Shown in pieces: positions 56,549 to 64,000 of a stretch of DNA of 64,000 bases. The notes beneath the pieces were generated by a model. That model was not told where the DNA came from and made no database searches. It saw only the letters and a list, made by a program, of their open reading frames with translations. Source of the DNA: Pseudomonadota bacterium. Lineage in GTDB: Bacteria > Pseudomonadota > Alphaproteobacteria > Caulobacterales > Caulobacteraceae. Every line of letters begins with the position of its first letter. The stretch's first letter is position 1. The stretch covers positions 124,001-188,000 of the forward strand of contig JAFECT010000004.1 of assembly GCA_018241995.1 (NCBI GenBank), written 5' to 3'. Position numbers and translations under genes: made by a program.

Positions 56549-56997
56549 GACTGGCCCTTCAGCTGCCGGCGCAGCGCGATCAGCTCCAGGCAGGCGCGCG
56601 CGGCGTGGCCGCCCTTGTCGCCGCCGCTCTCGCGCGCCCGCGCCCACGCCTGCTCCTCGTCCTCGACGGTCAGGATGCCGTTGCCGATCGGCAGGCGCTC
56701 ACGAACAGTCAGGTCCATGATCCCGCGTGCGCTTTCGTTCGACACGATCTCGAAGTGGTAGGTCTCGCCGCGGATCACCGTGCCCAACGCCACATAGCCG
56801 TCGTACTTGCCCCACTTGTCGGCCATGGCGATGGCCCCCGGGATTTCCAGCGCGCCGGGCACCGACACGGTCTCATAGTCCGCGCCGAAGGACTGCAGCG
56901 TCGACTTCGCGCCTTCCAGCAGGGCGTCGGCCAGGTCGGAATAGAACCGCGCCTCGACGATCAGGATCTTCAGTTTGTCCGCGTCTTTGGCGCTCAC
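56545..56997 (-). CDS. ribH: 6,7-dimethyl-8-ribityllumazine synthase
   Basis: Condenses 5-amino-6-ribitylaminouracil with 3,4-dihydroxy-2-butanone 4-phosphate. 150 aa with [50 protein letters not shown] and [19 protein letters not shown]; the catalytic His lies in TYHFE. GTG start overlapping the ribBX stop. Confidence 0.95.
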   Translation of the reverse strand: MSAKDADKLKILIVEARFYSDLADALLEGAKSTLQSFGADYETVSVPGALEIPGAIAMADKWGKYDGYVALGTVIRGETYHFEIVSNESARGIMDLTVRERLPIGNGILTVEDEEQAWARARESGGDKGGHAARACLELIALRRQLKGQS

Positions 56998-58130
56998 GTC
57001 TTGGACTCCAGTTCGTCAAACGTCTTCCAGCCGACGATGCGCAGGCCGTAGCCCTCCAGCGCCGCGGGCTTGGGTTGGGTGGAGCTCAGCGCCACCAGGT
57101 CGCGCACCCCCAGATCGAGCAGGATCTGAGCCCCCACGCCATAGTTCCTGAGGCCCCTCGCCAGCTCGGCGCTGTGGTCGATGCCGCCCAAGAGTTCGGA
57201 CAGGGCGGTGGGCCGTTGGTCGCGCAGGAACACCATCGCGCCCGCGCCGGGATGCTCGGAGATCGCCCTCAGCGACTGCGCCACATAGGCTTGGCGGTTC
57301 GCGTCATGGCCCAGGATATCGGCGGCGAAATCGACCTGGTGCATGCGCACGAGCGTCGGCTTGCCCGGTTCGATCTTGCCCTTGGTCAGGACGGCGTGCT
57401 CGGTTCCGTCCAGGGTGTTGCGGTAGACGATCAGGCGGAACGGCCCGCCGTGCACGCTCTCGAACGGCTGCTCCAGCACGCGTTCGATGAAGCGCTCAGT
57501 GCGGCGGCGATAGGCGATCAGGTCGGCGATGGTGCCGACCTTCAGTCCGTGCAGCTGGGCGAAGGCGATCAGGTCCGGCAGGCGGGCCATGGTCCCGTCG
57601 TCGTTCATCACCTCGCAGATCACGCCAGAGGGATAGAGCCCGGCCATGCGCGAGATATCGACGGCGGCCTCGGTGTGGCCGGCGCGGACCAGCACCCCGC
57701 CCTCGCGCGCCACCAGCGGGAAGACGTGGCCCGGCGTGACGATATCGTCCGGCCCTTTGGTGGGGTCGATGGCCACGGCGATGGTGCGGGCCCGGTCGTG
57801 GGCCGAGATGCCGGTGGTCACCCCGTCCTTCGCCTCGATCGAGACGGTGAAGGCGGTGGAATGCTGGGCGCGGTTCTCCGCGGCCATCGGCGGCAGGCGC
57901 AGCTGGCGCGCGCGCTCGCCGGTGATCGCCAGGCAGATCAGGCCTCGCGCGTGCTTGGCCATGAAGTTGACCTGGTCGGGCGTGGCCATCTGGGCGGGGA
58001 TGACGATGTCGCCCTCGTTCTCCCGGTCCTCGGCGTCGATCAGGATGTAGGGACGGCCGTTGCGGGCGTCCTCGATGATGTCCTCGATCGGCGAGATCGG
58101 GCTGTCGTTGATGTTGGCGGCGGGGTTCAC
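56994..58130 (-). CDS. ribB: 3,4-dihydroxy-2-butanone 4-phosphate synthase fused to a degenerate GTP cyclohydrolase II domain (RibB-X)
   Basis: Makes the four-carbon precursor of riboflavin from ribulose-5-phosphate. Residues about 12-205 are Rib[28 protein letters not shown] block, [32 protein letters not shown]. The rest (about 210-378) has the fold of GTP cyclohydrolase II ([12 protein letters not shown]) but lacks the zinc-binding Cys cluster (in the region [20 protein letters not shown]), so it should not open GTP. GTP cyclohydrolase II must come from another gene. GTG start at 58130. Confidence 0.92.
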   Translation of the reverse strand: MNPAANINDSPISPIEDIIEDARNGRPYILIDAEDRENEGDIVIPAQMATPDQVNFMAKHARGLICLAITGERARQLRLPPMAAENRAQHSTAFTVSIEAKDGVTTGISAHDRARTIAVAIDPTKGPDDIVTPGHVFPLVAREGGVLVRAGHTEAAVDISRMAGLYPSGVICEVMNDDGTMARLPDLIAFAQLHGLKVGTIADLIAYRRRTERFIERVLEQPFESVHGGPFRLIVYRNTLDGTEHAVLTKGKIEPGKPTLVRMHQVDFAADILGHDANRQAYVAQSLRAISEHPGAGAMVFLRDQRPTALSELLGGIDHSAELARGLRNYGVGAQILLDLGVRDLVALSSTQPKPAALEGYGLRIVGWKTFDELESKT

Positions 58131-58735
58131 GCGCGGTCTTGTCCTTCGGCGGTCTCACGCCAGCGCGCGGCGTAGCGCGCCATGAGGTCGATTTCCAGGT
58201 TTACTCGCGATCCGGCCTGCAATCGGTTCAGTGAGGTCACCTTCCAGGTGTGCGGGATCAGGTTCACGCCGAAGTTCCGGCCGTCCACCTCGTTCACGGT
58301 CAGGGACACGCCGTCGATGGTGATCGAGCCCTTGGGCGCGATGAAGCGATGCAGGGGCGCCGGGGCCTGGATCACCAGACGCCAGCTGTCGCCGTCCTGG
58401 CTGACCGAGACCACCTCGCCGGTCGCGTCCACGTGACCGGAGACGACATGGCCGCCCAGTTCGTCGCCCACCTTCAGCGCCCGCTCCAGATTGACCGGGT
58501 CGCCCACCTTCCAGTCGCCGAGGTTGGTCTTGGACAGGGTCTCGTTGGACACCTCCACCGCGAACCGACCCGGCTCGGTGTCCACCACGGTCAGGCAGCA
58601 GCCGGCATGGCTGACCGAGGCGCCGAGCTCCAGGGTCTTGGTGTCGTAGGCGGTCTCGATCTCGAACCGGCGCGAGCCGCCCTGGTCCTTGACCGCCGCA
58701 ACGCGGCCCACGTCGGTGACAATGCCGGTGAACAT
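58127..58735 (-). CDS. ribE: Riboflavin synthase (alpha chain)
   Basis: Dismutates two lumazines to riboflavin. 202 aa made of two homologous halves: [12 protein letters not shown], then GCCLTVVD, VNLERAL, GGHVVSGHVDATG, and VDGVSLTVNEV near the second half. The start at 58735 is the family start; the longer frame upstream lies in the ribD gene. The ATG overlaps the ribD stop by one base. Confidence 0.95.
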   Translation of the reverse strand: MFTGIVTDVGRVAAVKDQGGSRRFEIETAYDTKTLELGASVSHAGCCLTVVDTEPGRFAVEVSNETLSKTNLGDWKVGDPVNLERALKVGDELGGHVVSGHVDATGEVVSVSQDGDSWRLVIQAPAPLHRFIAPKGSITIDGVSLTVNEVDGRNFGVNLIPHTWKVTSLNRLQAGSRVNLEIDLMARYAARWRETAEGQDRA

Positions 58736-59388
58736 CAGGCTTTCTCGTAACGCTCCCACAGGTCCGGCCCCAGGGCCTCGACCGCGACGCGCTTGAATCT
58801 GGGGGCTTGAGCCAGGGCTTCCAAGGCCAGGGCGCCGATGGCAGGCCTGCCCTCCCCGCCGAGCATGATGGGCGCGCGGAACCACTCGATGCGCTGGACT
58901 AGGCCGCAGCGCAGGAAACTGGCCGCCACCTGCCCGCCGCCCTCGACCAGGATCGAGCCGACCCCCGCGTCGGCGAGGCGCTCCAGCGCATGCTCCAGTT
59001 CGGGCCGGTCGCCCGCCGCCTTGACCTGCAGCACGCGCACCCCGGCGTCGGTCAGGCGCGTCTGGGGCTCCTCGATGCTGACGACGAAAGTCGGGGTCTC
59101 GCGCGCCGTCACAGCCAGCTTGCAGGTCTCCGAAAGGCGCTGGCGGCTGTCCAGCACCACCCGCGCCGGCTGACGGCCGCCAAAGCCCGGCGTGCGCACG
59201 GTCAGTTCGGGATCATCGGCCAGCGCCGTCTCCACCCCCACCAGCACCGCGTCGTGCTCGGCGCGCAGGCGATGGGTCTGAGCGCGAGCCGCCTCACCGG
59301 TGATCCAGCGGCTCTCCCCCGAGGCGGTGGCGATGCGGCCGTCGAGCGATGTGGCGAGCTTCAGCGTGACCTTGGGGGTCGGGTTCAT
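58735..59388 (-). CDS. ribD: RibD reductase domain only (pyrimidine reductase of riboflavin synthesis)
   Basis: 217 aa that match only the C-terminal reductase half of bifunctional Rib[52 protein letters not shown] and VLDSRQRL, then [13 protein letters not shown]. The usual N-terminal deaminase (zinc, HAE and PCxxxGRTPPC motifs) is absent: the gene starts at 59388, overlapping nrdR by 4 bp, with no room for it. The reductase probably works with a separate deaminase elsewhere. Confidence 0.9.
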   Translation of the reverse strand: MNPTPKVTLKLATSLDGRIATASGESRWITGEAARAQTHRLRAEHDAVLVGVETALADDPELTVRTPGFGGRQPARVVLDSRQRLSETCKLAVTARETPTFVVSIEEPQTRLTDAGVRVLQVKAAGDRPELEHALERLADAGVGSILVEGGGQVAASFLRCGLVQRIEWFRAPIMLGGEGRPAIGALALEALAQAPRFKRVAVEALGPDLWERYEKA

Positions 59389-59858
59389 CGGCCTTCGGCG
59401 TCGGGATCGGACAGCCCTTCGTCGCCCAGGAACTTGGCGAAGTCGGCCGTCTCGCGGAAGTCGCGGTAGACCGAGGCGTAGCGCACGTAGCCGACCTCAT
59501 CGAGCGCCTTCAGGTGCTTCATCACCAGCTCGCCGATGGTCTGGGACCTGATCTCGGTCTCGCCCATACTCTCCAGCTGGCGCACGATCTGGGAAATAGT
59601 GCGATCCAGCCGCTCGGCGTCCACGGGGCGCTTGCGCATGGCGATGGAAATCGAGCGCTCCAGCTTCTCGCGGTCGAACGGCAGCCGCCGCCCCGAACGC
59701 TTCAGCACCATCAGCTCGCGCAGCTGCACGCGCTCGAAGGTGGTGAACCGCCCCTCGCACTGGGGGCAGAAGCGCCGGCGCCGGATCGCCGCCCCGTCCT
59801 CGGACGGGCGGGAGTCCTTCACCTGGGTCTCAGGGTTTCCGCAGAACGGACAGCGCAA
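59385..59858 (-). CDS. nrdR: Transcriptional repressor NrdR
   Basis: A zinc-ribbon plus ATP-cone repressor of ribonucleotide reductase genes. 157 aa: zinc ribbon [16 protein letters not shown] and [19 protein letters not shown], then the ATP-cone region from [22 protein letters not shown]. The start codon is TTG at 59858; no ATG is close by. It sits between glyA and rib genes in the same operon, a typical position. Confidence 0.94.
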   Translation of the reverse strand: MRCPFCGNPETQVKDSRPSEDGAAIRRRRFCPQCEGRFTTFERVQLRELMVLKRSGRRLPFDREKLERSISIAMRKRPVDAERLDRTISQIVRQLESMGETEIRSQTIGELVMKHLKALDEVGYVRYASVYRDFRETADFAKFLGDEGLSDPDAEGR

Positions 59859-59883
59859 GGTGTTGCGTCCCTAGTGGCTACGA

Positions 59884-61203
59884 TCAGCCATATATAGGGA
59901 AACGACGCGTCAAGTCTGCAACCTGCTCTTTCACCCGCGCCTGCACCGCCGCGTCGGGCTCCCCGCCACTGGCCTGGAGACCATCGACCACATCGGCGAT
60001 CAGCGTCCCGATCTGGCGGAATTCCACCACCCCGAAACCGCGCGTTGTGCCCGCCGGCGAGCCCAGACGCACGCCCGAGGTGATGGTGAAGGGCTTGTCG
60101 TCGAACGGCACGCCGTTCTTGTTGCAGGTGATGTCGGCGTGCTCCAGCGCGATCTCGGCGGCCTTGCCGGTCACGTCCTTGGGGCGCAGGTCCACCAGCA
60201 TCAGGTGGCTGTCGGTGCCGCCCGAGACGATGGCCAGGCCACGTTCGACCAGCACGGCGGCGAGCGCCCGCGCGTTCTCGACGCACTGCTGGGCATAGGC
60301 CTTGAACTCGGGCTTCAGCGCCTCGCCGAACGCCACCGCCTTGGCCGCGATGACGTGCTCCAGCGGGCCACCCTGCAGGCCCGGGAAGACGGCCGAGTTG
60401 ATCTTCTTGCCCAGGTCCTCGTCGTTGGACAGCACCATGCCGCCGCGCGGGCCGCGCAGGGTCTTGTGGGTGGTCGTGGTCACCACATGGGCGTGGGGCA
60501 GCGGGTCGGGATAGGCGCCGCCGGCCACCAGGCCCGCGTAGTGGGCCATGTCGACCATGAAATAGGCCCCGACCTCGTCGGCGATCTCGCGCATGCGCTT
60601 GAAGTCGATGCGGCGGCTATAGGCCGAGGCGCCGCCCAGGATCAGCTTGGGCCGCTCGCGTCGAGCAATCTCGGCCAGCTGGTCATAGTCGATCAGGTGG
60701 TCTTCGCGGCGCACGGTGTAGGTGATCGGCTTGAACCACTTGCCCGACTGGTTGGCCGGCGAGCCGTGGGTCAGGTGACCGCCCGCGGCCAGGTCCATCC
60801 CCAGGAAGGTGTCGCCCGGCTGCAGCAGCGCCATGAACACCGCCTGGTTGGCCTGGGCGCCGGAGTGCGGCTGCACATTGGCGAAGGCGCAGCCGAACAG
60901 CTGCTTGGCCCGGTCGATGGCCAGCTGCTCGGTCACATCGACGTATTCGCAGCCGCCGTAATAGCGCCGGCGCGGATAGCCCTCGGCGTATTTGTTGGTC
61001 AGGACCGAGCCCTGAGCCTGCAATACTGCGCGCGAGACGATGTTCTCAGACGCGATCAGCTCGATCTGGTCCTGCTGGCGTTTCAGCTCGCCCTCGATCC
61101 CCGCGAAGATCTCCGGATCGGCCGAGGCCAGGTCGCGGCTGAAGAAGTCGGCGTGGCGGAAGGCGGACGCGTCGGCGGGAGCTGTCACGGCGGTCGATTC
61201 CAT
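59884..61203 (-). CDS. glyA: Serine hydroxymethyltransferase
   Basis: Interconverts serine and glycine with tetrahydrofolate, feeding one-carbon metabolism. 439 aa with [43 protein letters not shown] and the PLP lysine K247 in [11 protein letters not shown]. First gene of the run glyA-nrdR-ribD-ribE-ribB-ribH-nusB-thiL, with 25 bp to nrdR and overlaps thereafter. The 154-bp spacer to mucR likely holds its promoter. Confidence 0.97.
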   Translation of the reverse strand: MESTAVTAPADASAFRHADFFSRDLASADPEIFAGIEGELKRQQDQIELIASENIVSRAVLQAQGSVLTNKYAEGYPRRRYYGGCEYVDVTEQLAIDRAKQLFGCAFANVQPHSGAQANQAVFMALLQPGDTFLGMDLAAGGHLTHGSPANQSGKWFKPITYTVRREDHLIDYDQLAEIARRERPKLILGGASAYSRRIDFKRMREIADEVGAYFMVDMAHYAGLVAGGAYPDPLPHAHVVTTTTHKTLRGPRGGMVLSNDEDLGKKINSAVFPGLQGGPLEHVIAAKAVAFGEALKPEFKAYAQQCVENARALAAVLVERGLAIVSGGTDSHLMLVDLRPKDVTGKAAEIALEHADITCNKNGVPFDDKPFTITSGVRLGSPAGTTRGFGVVEFRQIGTLIADVVDGLQASGGEPDAAVQARVKEQVADLTRRFPIYG

Positions 61204-61357
61204 TCGGGGGTTCAGAGGGCGCGGGCTTCATACGCCGGGGTGCGGCAAACGATCAACACGAGGCGTGCGAACAGGCATAGACTGAACACGTTCGCCGAGC
61301 TAATTCGATTCCACGCAAGCGCAATCGCGTGGGCGAAACCATGAGTCAGGTAAGTCG

Positions 61358-61792
61358 ATGAACAGTGAGAGCGAGACCGCCGCCGGTCGGGACCAGGAAA
61401 TGCTGCGGCTCAGCGCCGATGTCGTGGCCGCTTATCTGTCGCAGAACGCTGTTCCGGCTCAGGCGATACCCGATCTGATCCGCTCGATTCACCAGACCAT
61501 GGTGAACCTGGACCGTCCGGTCGAGACCAAGCCGCAGGAACGTCAGAAGCCGGCGGTGCCGCCGTCGAAGTCGATCCACGACGACTACATCGTCTGCCTC
61601 GAGGACGGGAAGAAGCTAAAGATGCTCAAGCGCTATCTTCGCTCCAAGTTCGACATGAGCCCCGAAGACTATCGCCGCAAATGGGGCCTGGCGCCCGACT
61701 ACCCCATGGTCGCCCCCGCCTACGCCGCGCGTCGCTCGGACTTCGCCAAGCAGATCGGCTTGGGCAAGGGCGTGCGTCGCCGCAGGGGCTGA
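61358..61792 (+). CDS. MucR/Ros-family transcriptional regulator with degenerate zinc finger
   Basis: 144 aa: N-terminal oligomerisation helices (about residues 10-50) and the C-terminal MucR DNA-binding core (DDYIVCLEDGKKLKMLKRYL, then SPEDYRRKWGLAPDYPMVAP). MucR-type proteins bind AT-rich DNA and control cell-cycle and envelope genes in alphaproteobacteria. The zinc finger usually has C-x2-C and two His; here the second Cys is Asp (D83) and the first His is Tyr (Y93), so zinc binding is doubtful. AGG lies 8 nt upstream of the ATG. Confidence 0.9.
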   Translation: MNSESETAAGRDQEMLRLSADVVAAYLSQNAVPAQAIPDLIRSIHQTMVNLDRPVETKPQERQKPAVPPSKSIHDDYIVCLEDGKKLKMLKRYLRSKFDMSPEDYRRKWGLAPDYPMVAPAYAARRSDFAKQIGLGKGVRRRRG

Positions 61793-61861
61793 GGAACAGC
61801 CGCTGCCAGTACAGGGCCGCGCCGTTCTGCCCACCGCGCGGCTAGGTGCTTACTGCGGCGG

Positions 61862-62320
61862 TCAGTAGCGGGGGTGCGAATTCGGGCTGTTCACGTAAGC
61901 GAACAAGGTGCAGGCGCCGAAGAAAGAAGCCAGCACGAGCAGTGAAGTCCCGATGCCGATGCCCCTTCGCTGCCACCTCGGTAACGAGCGGATACGCTTC
62001 GCCATGGCTTGGCCCGGTCCTTCAACAGCCCAGCCAATGAGGAACATGCTCGCGCCCGCAGGCACGAACAGGAGCAACGGATGGATCGTGTAGCCCAGCC
62101 ACCGCTCCGCAACTGCCCCGAACGCCAAGACGAGCGCAAACGCCGGAAGTGTGGATAGAGCGAACGCGCCTTTTTCAGCCCCGGCTCTCGGCCACTCTCG
62201 GCCTCCTGACTGGTAGGCTACGCCGTAAGCGACGATAGGCAGGAACAGCACCGCATAGGCAACCCGGAGAAGTCCGCTGGCGGTCGGCGACCGTTTGGAT
62301 TTCCTGCGGTGTTGGGGCAT
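61862..62320 (-). CDS. Membrane protein of unknown function
   Basis: 152 aa with a basic N-terminus (PQHRRKSKRS) and four hydrophobic helices (about residues 17-35, 53-70, 80-100 and 120-142). No family recognised. It lies between mucR and hemA and reads leftwards from a 63-bp spacer after the hemA stop. Confidence 0.65.
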   Translation of the reverse strand: MPQHRRKSKRSPTASGLLRVAYAVLFLPIVAYGVAYQSGGREWPRAGAEKGAFALSTLPAFALVLAFGAVAERWLGYTIHPLLLFVPAGASMFLIGWAVEGPGQAMAKRIRSLPRWQRRGIGIGTSLLVLASFFGACTLFAYVNSPNSHPRY

Positions 62321-62383
62321 GTCGCGGCTCGTGTGAGAGGCCTAGCGGCACAGCGTTATCAAGCGGCCTTTCAGCGGCCCTGC

Positions 62384-63607
62384 TCAGGCCACAGCCGGAT
62401 AGCGCTTGACGTTGCAGCGCGTGAACAGCCGGTCCATCGCCACGACCAGGTCGTCCATCATGGCGTCGGTGTGGTCCGGCGAGGGCGTGAAGCGCAGGCG
62501 TTCGGTGCCCTTGGGCACGGTGGGATAGTTGATCGGCTGCACGTAGATGCCGCTCTCGTTCAGCAGGTAGTCCGAGACCAGCTTGCAGTGCACCGGGTCG
62601 CCGACCATCACCGGCACGATGTGGCAGACCGACGGCATCACCGGCAGGCCGGCTTCCTTGAAGCGGCGCTTCAGGGTCTCGGCGCGCTCCTGGTGGGCGG
62701 TGCGCAGCTCGTCGTGGGCCTTCAGATAGCGGATCGAGGCGATGGCCCCGGCCGCGATCACCGGCGGGATCGAGGTGGTGAAGATGAAGCCCGGCGCCCA
62801 GGAGCGGATCGCGTCCACGATCACGGCGTCGGCCGCGATGTAGCCGCCCATCATGCCGAAGGCCTTGCCGAGCGTGCCCTCGATGATGTCGATCTCAGCC
62901 ATCACCCCGTCGCGCTCGGCCACGCCGGCGCCGCGCGGGCCGTACATGCCGACCGCGTGCACCTCGTCGAGGTAGGTCAGGGCGCCATACTTCTTGGCGA
63001 GCGCAATGGTCCCGGCGAGGTCGGCCACGTCGCCGTCCATGGAATAGACGCTCTCGAAGGCGATGACCTTCGGACGGTCGGCAGGGGCCGCCGCCAGCAG
63101 CTCTTCCAGGTGCTCCAGGTCGTTGTGCCGGAACACGTGCTTCTCGGCGCCGCCGTGGCGGATGCCGGCGATCATCGAAGCATGGTTCAGGGCGTCGGAA
63201 TAGATGATCAGGCCCGGCAGGACCTTGGCGAGCGTCGCCAGGGTCGCCTCGTTGGCCACATAGCCGGAGGTGAAGACCAGGGCCCCGGACTTGCCATGCA
63301 GGTCGGCCAGTTCCTGCTCAAGCTCCACATGATAGCGCGTCGTGCCCGAGATATTGCGCGTGCCGCCCGAGCCGGAGCCCGCCGCATCGATGGCCTTATG
63401 CATGGCGTCCAGCACCAGCGGGTTCTGGCCCATGCCGAGGTAGTCGTTGGAGCACCAGACCACCACGTCGCGCACCGAGCCGTCCGGGCGGGTCCACTGG
63501 GCGACGGGGAACTCGCCACGGCGACGCTTCAGATCGGCGAAGACGCGGTAGCGCCCTTCGGACCTGACCTGTTCGACCGCTGCTTCGAATGCGCCCGTGT
63601 AATCCAT
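62384..63607 (-). CDS. hemA: 5-aminolevulinate synthase (C4 pathway)
   Basis: Condenses glycine and succinyl-CoA to ALA, the first heme/tetrapyrrole step in alphaproteobacteria. 407 aa: [47 protein letters not shown] and the PLP lysine K248 in [11 protein letters not shown], as in other C4-type enzymes. The ATG at 63607 fits the family start; the frame is open to 63688 but lacks a better ribosome site. Confidence 0.95.
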   Translation of the reverse strand: MDYTGAFEAAVEQVRSEGRYRVFADLKRRRGEFPVAQWTRPDGSVRDVVVWCSNDYLGMGQNPLVLDAMHKAIDAAGSGSGGTRNISGTTRYHVELEQELADLHGKSGALVFTSGYVANEATLATLAKVLPGLIIYSDALNHASMIAGIRHGGAEKHVFRHNDLEHLEELLAAAPADRPKVIAFESVYSMDGDVADLAGTIALAKKYGALTYLDEVHAVGMYGPRGAGVAERDGVMAEIDIIEGTLGKAFGMMGGYIAADAVIVDAIRSWAPGFIFTTSIPPVIAAGAIASIRYLKAHDELRTAHQERAETLKRRFKEAGLPVMPSVCHIVPVMVGDPVHCKLVSDYLLNESGIYVQPINYPTVPKGTERLRFTPSPDHTDAMMDDLVVAMDRLFTRCNVKRYPAVA

Positions 63608-63747
63608 CGCCTCAATCTCTGCCGGGGACTCAAGCTTCCCGGCCATGTCGCGGCTTTTGGCATAGCGCCGCTCGGGGTGTCCACTCAAGCAACCCTAGGC
63701 GAGTCGCCGATTTCGCCAATTGACGCACCTCAATCGTGAACGGCGCC

Positions 63748-64000
63748 CTACGCGAGTTCCTCGAGCTTGCCGCGCAGCAACTGCAGCACGGCGGAGAAGT
63801 CGCGGTTTCCGTAACCCAGCCGGTCGAACAGGGCATAGAACGCCTCGGCGTGAGCGCCCAGCGGCGTGGATGCGCCTGACCGCGCTGCGGCCTCCTGCGC
63901 CAGCTTCAGGTCCTTCAGCATCAGGGCGCTGAGGAACCCGCCCTGATACCCACGATTTGACGGAGCGGTCGGCACAAGGCCCGGCCAGGGCGCATAGCTG
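63748..64000 (-). CDS. mmsB: 3-hydroxyisobutyrate dehydrogenase, C-terminal end (cut by window edge)
   Basis: The last 83 or so codons of a beta-hydroxyacid dehydrogenase. SYAPWPGLVPTAPSN and GYQGGFLSALMLKDLKLAQEAA are typical of 3-hydroxyisobutyrate dehydrogenase of valine catabolism, in which the Lys of MLKDL-type helices is catalytically relevant. The reading frame is open to the window edge, so the start and the NAD-binding domain lie outside. It ends 60 bp downstream of nothing recognisable before the hemA region, with both genes read leftwards. Confidence 0.82.
   Translation of the reverse strand, partial: SYAPWPGLVPTAPSNRGYQGGFLSALMLKDLKLAQEAAARSGASTPLGAHAEAFYALFDRLGYGNRDFSAVLQLLRGKLEELA

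Noticed and set aside
61311..61332. CCACGC...GCGTGG inverted repeat before mucR
   Set aside because: Only 6-bp GC-rich arms with a 10-nt loop; expected often by chance in this GC-rich DNA.
60139..61344. 401-aa open frame on the plus strand
   Set aside because: Antisense to glyA; no ribosome site or recognised domain.
61204..61357. Possible FMN riboswitch upstream of the glyA-rib operon
   Set aside because: None of the conserved RFN-element blocks can be found; the rib genes are internal cistrons.

Overview
This is a GC-rich chromosomal window from an alphaproteobacterium, most likely a member of Caulobacteraceae (Caulobacter or Phenylobacterium type). The genus is inferred from gene content and order, not from a search. 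Supporting content includes recG/sdhE/mfd together, a two-domain cold-shock protein, an NDUFS4-type complex I subunit gene, a ubiquinol-cytochrome c chaperone/DUF177/plsX/fabH/ihfA/merR cluster, a MucR/Ros regulator, an ALA synthase (C4-pathway hemA), PHB synthase and the alphaproteobacterial AapJQMP amino-acid transporter. No rRNA, IS element, prophage or CRISPR array was seen.

Layout. 1-5.7 kb: transcription-repair coupling factor mfd (cut by the window edge), sdhE, an unrecognised exported protein and recG. 5.7-10 kb: an adaptor/permease/ATPase efflux operon of MacAB type. 10-17.2 kb: a universal stress protein, a DUF3089 membrane protein with a methyltransferase, kdsA, a DNA photolyase, cyclopropane fatty acid synthase and a VOC protein. 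17.2-21.3 kb: aapPMQJ. 21.4-29.7 kb: a cystathionine beta-lyase-like enzyme, small membrane proteins, three tRNAs (Arg-TCT, Pro-TGG, Glu-TTC), DUF192, the double cold-shock protein, recJ, glpX and a lipoprotein. 29.8-38.6 kb: phaC, an MFS permease, a secreted msrB, a GNAT, argC, rpsI-rplM, ctaA, a GlsB-like protein and DUF2842. 38.6-43.5 kb: tRNA-Pro(GGG), then merR, ihfA, fabH, plsX, DUF177 and the cytochrome bc1 chaperone, with bamE facing the other way.

43.55-50.83 kb looks like an accessory block between bamE and hppA. A four-gene operon (double-domain ABC permease, ATPase with a C-terminal extension, OprB-like porin, small membrane-anchored helical protein) is divergent from a membrane histidine kinase and a FixJ/NarL-type response regulator. 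The block encodes no substrate-binding protein. The 700-bp divergent spacer carries a 7-bp motif repeated three times at exactly 21-bp steps, the first copy being one arm of an 18-bp palindrome. The simplest reading is a signal-responsive uptake or efflux system of unknown substrate with its own regulator and operator.

50.9-64 kb returns to housekeeping genes: a proton-pumping pyrophosphatase with K+-independent signature residues, small exported proteins, and an eight-gene tightly overlapped operon glyA-nrdR-ribD(reductase only)-ribE-ribB(X)-ribH-nusB-thiL. The window closes with a mucR-like regulator that has lost predicted zinc ligands, hemA and the end of a 3-hydroxyisobutyrate dehydrogenase. 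A notable detail is that plsX has no ATG/GTG/TTG start ahead of its conserved N-terminus, but it does have an ATC codon 7 nt after a good Shine-Dalgarno sequence.
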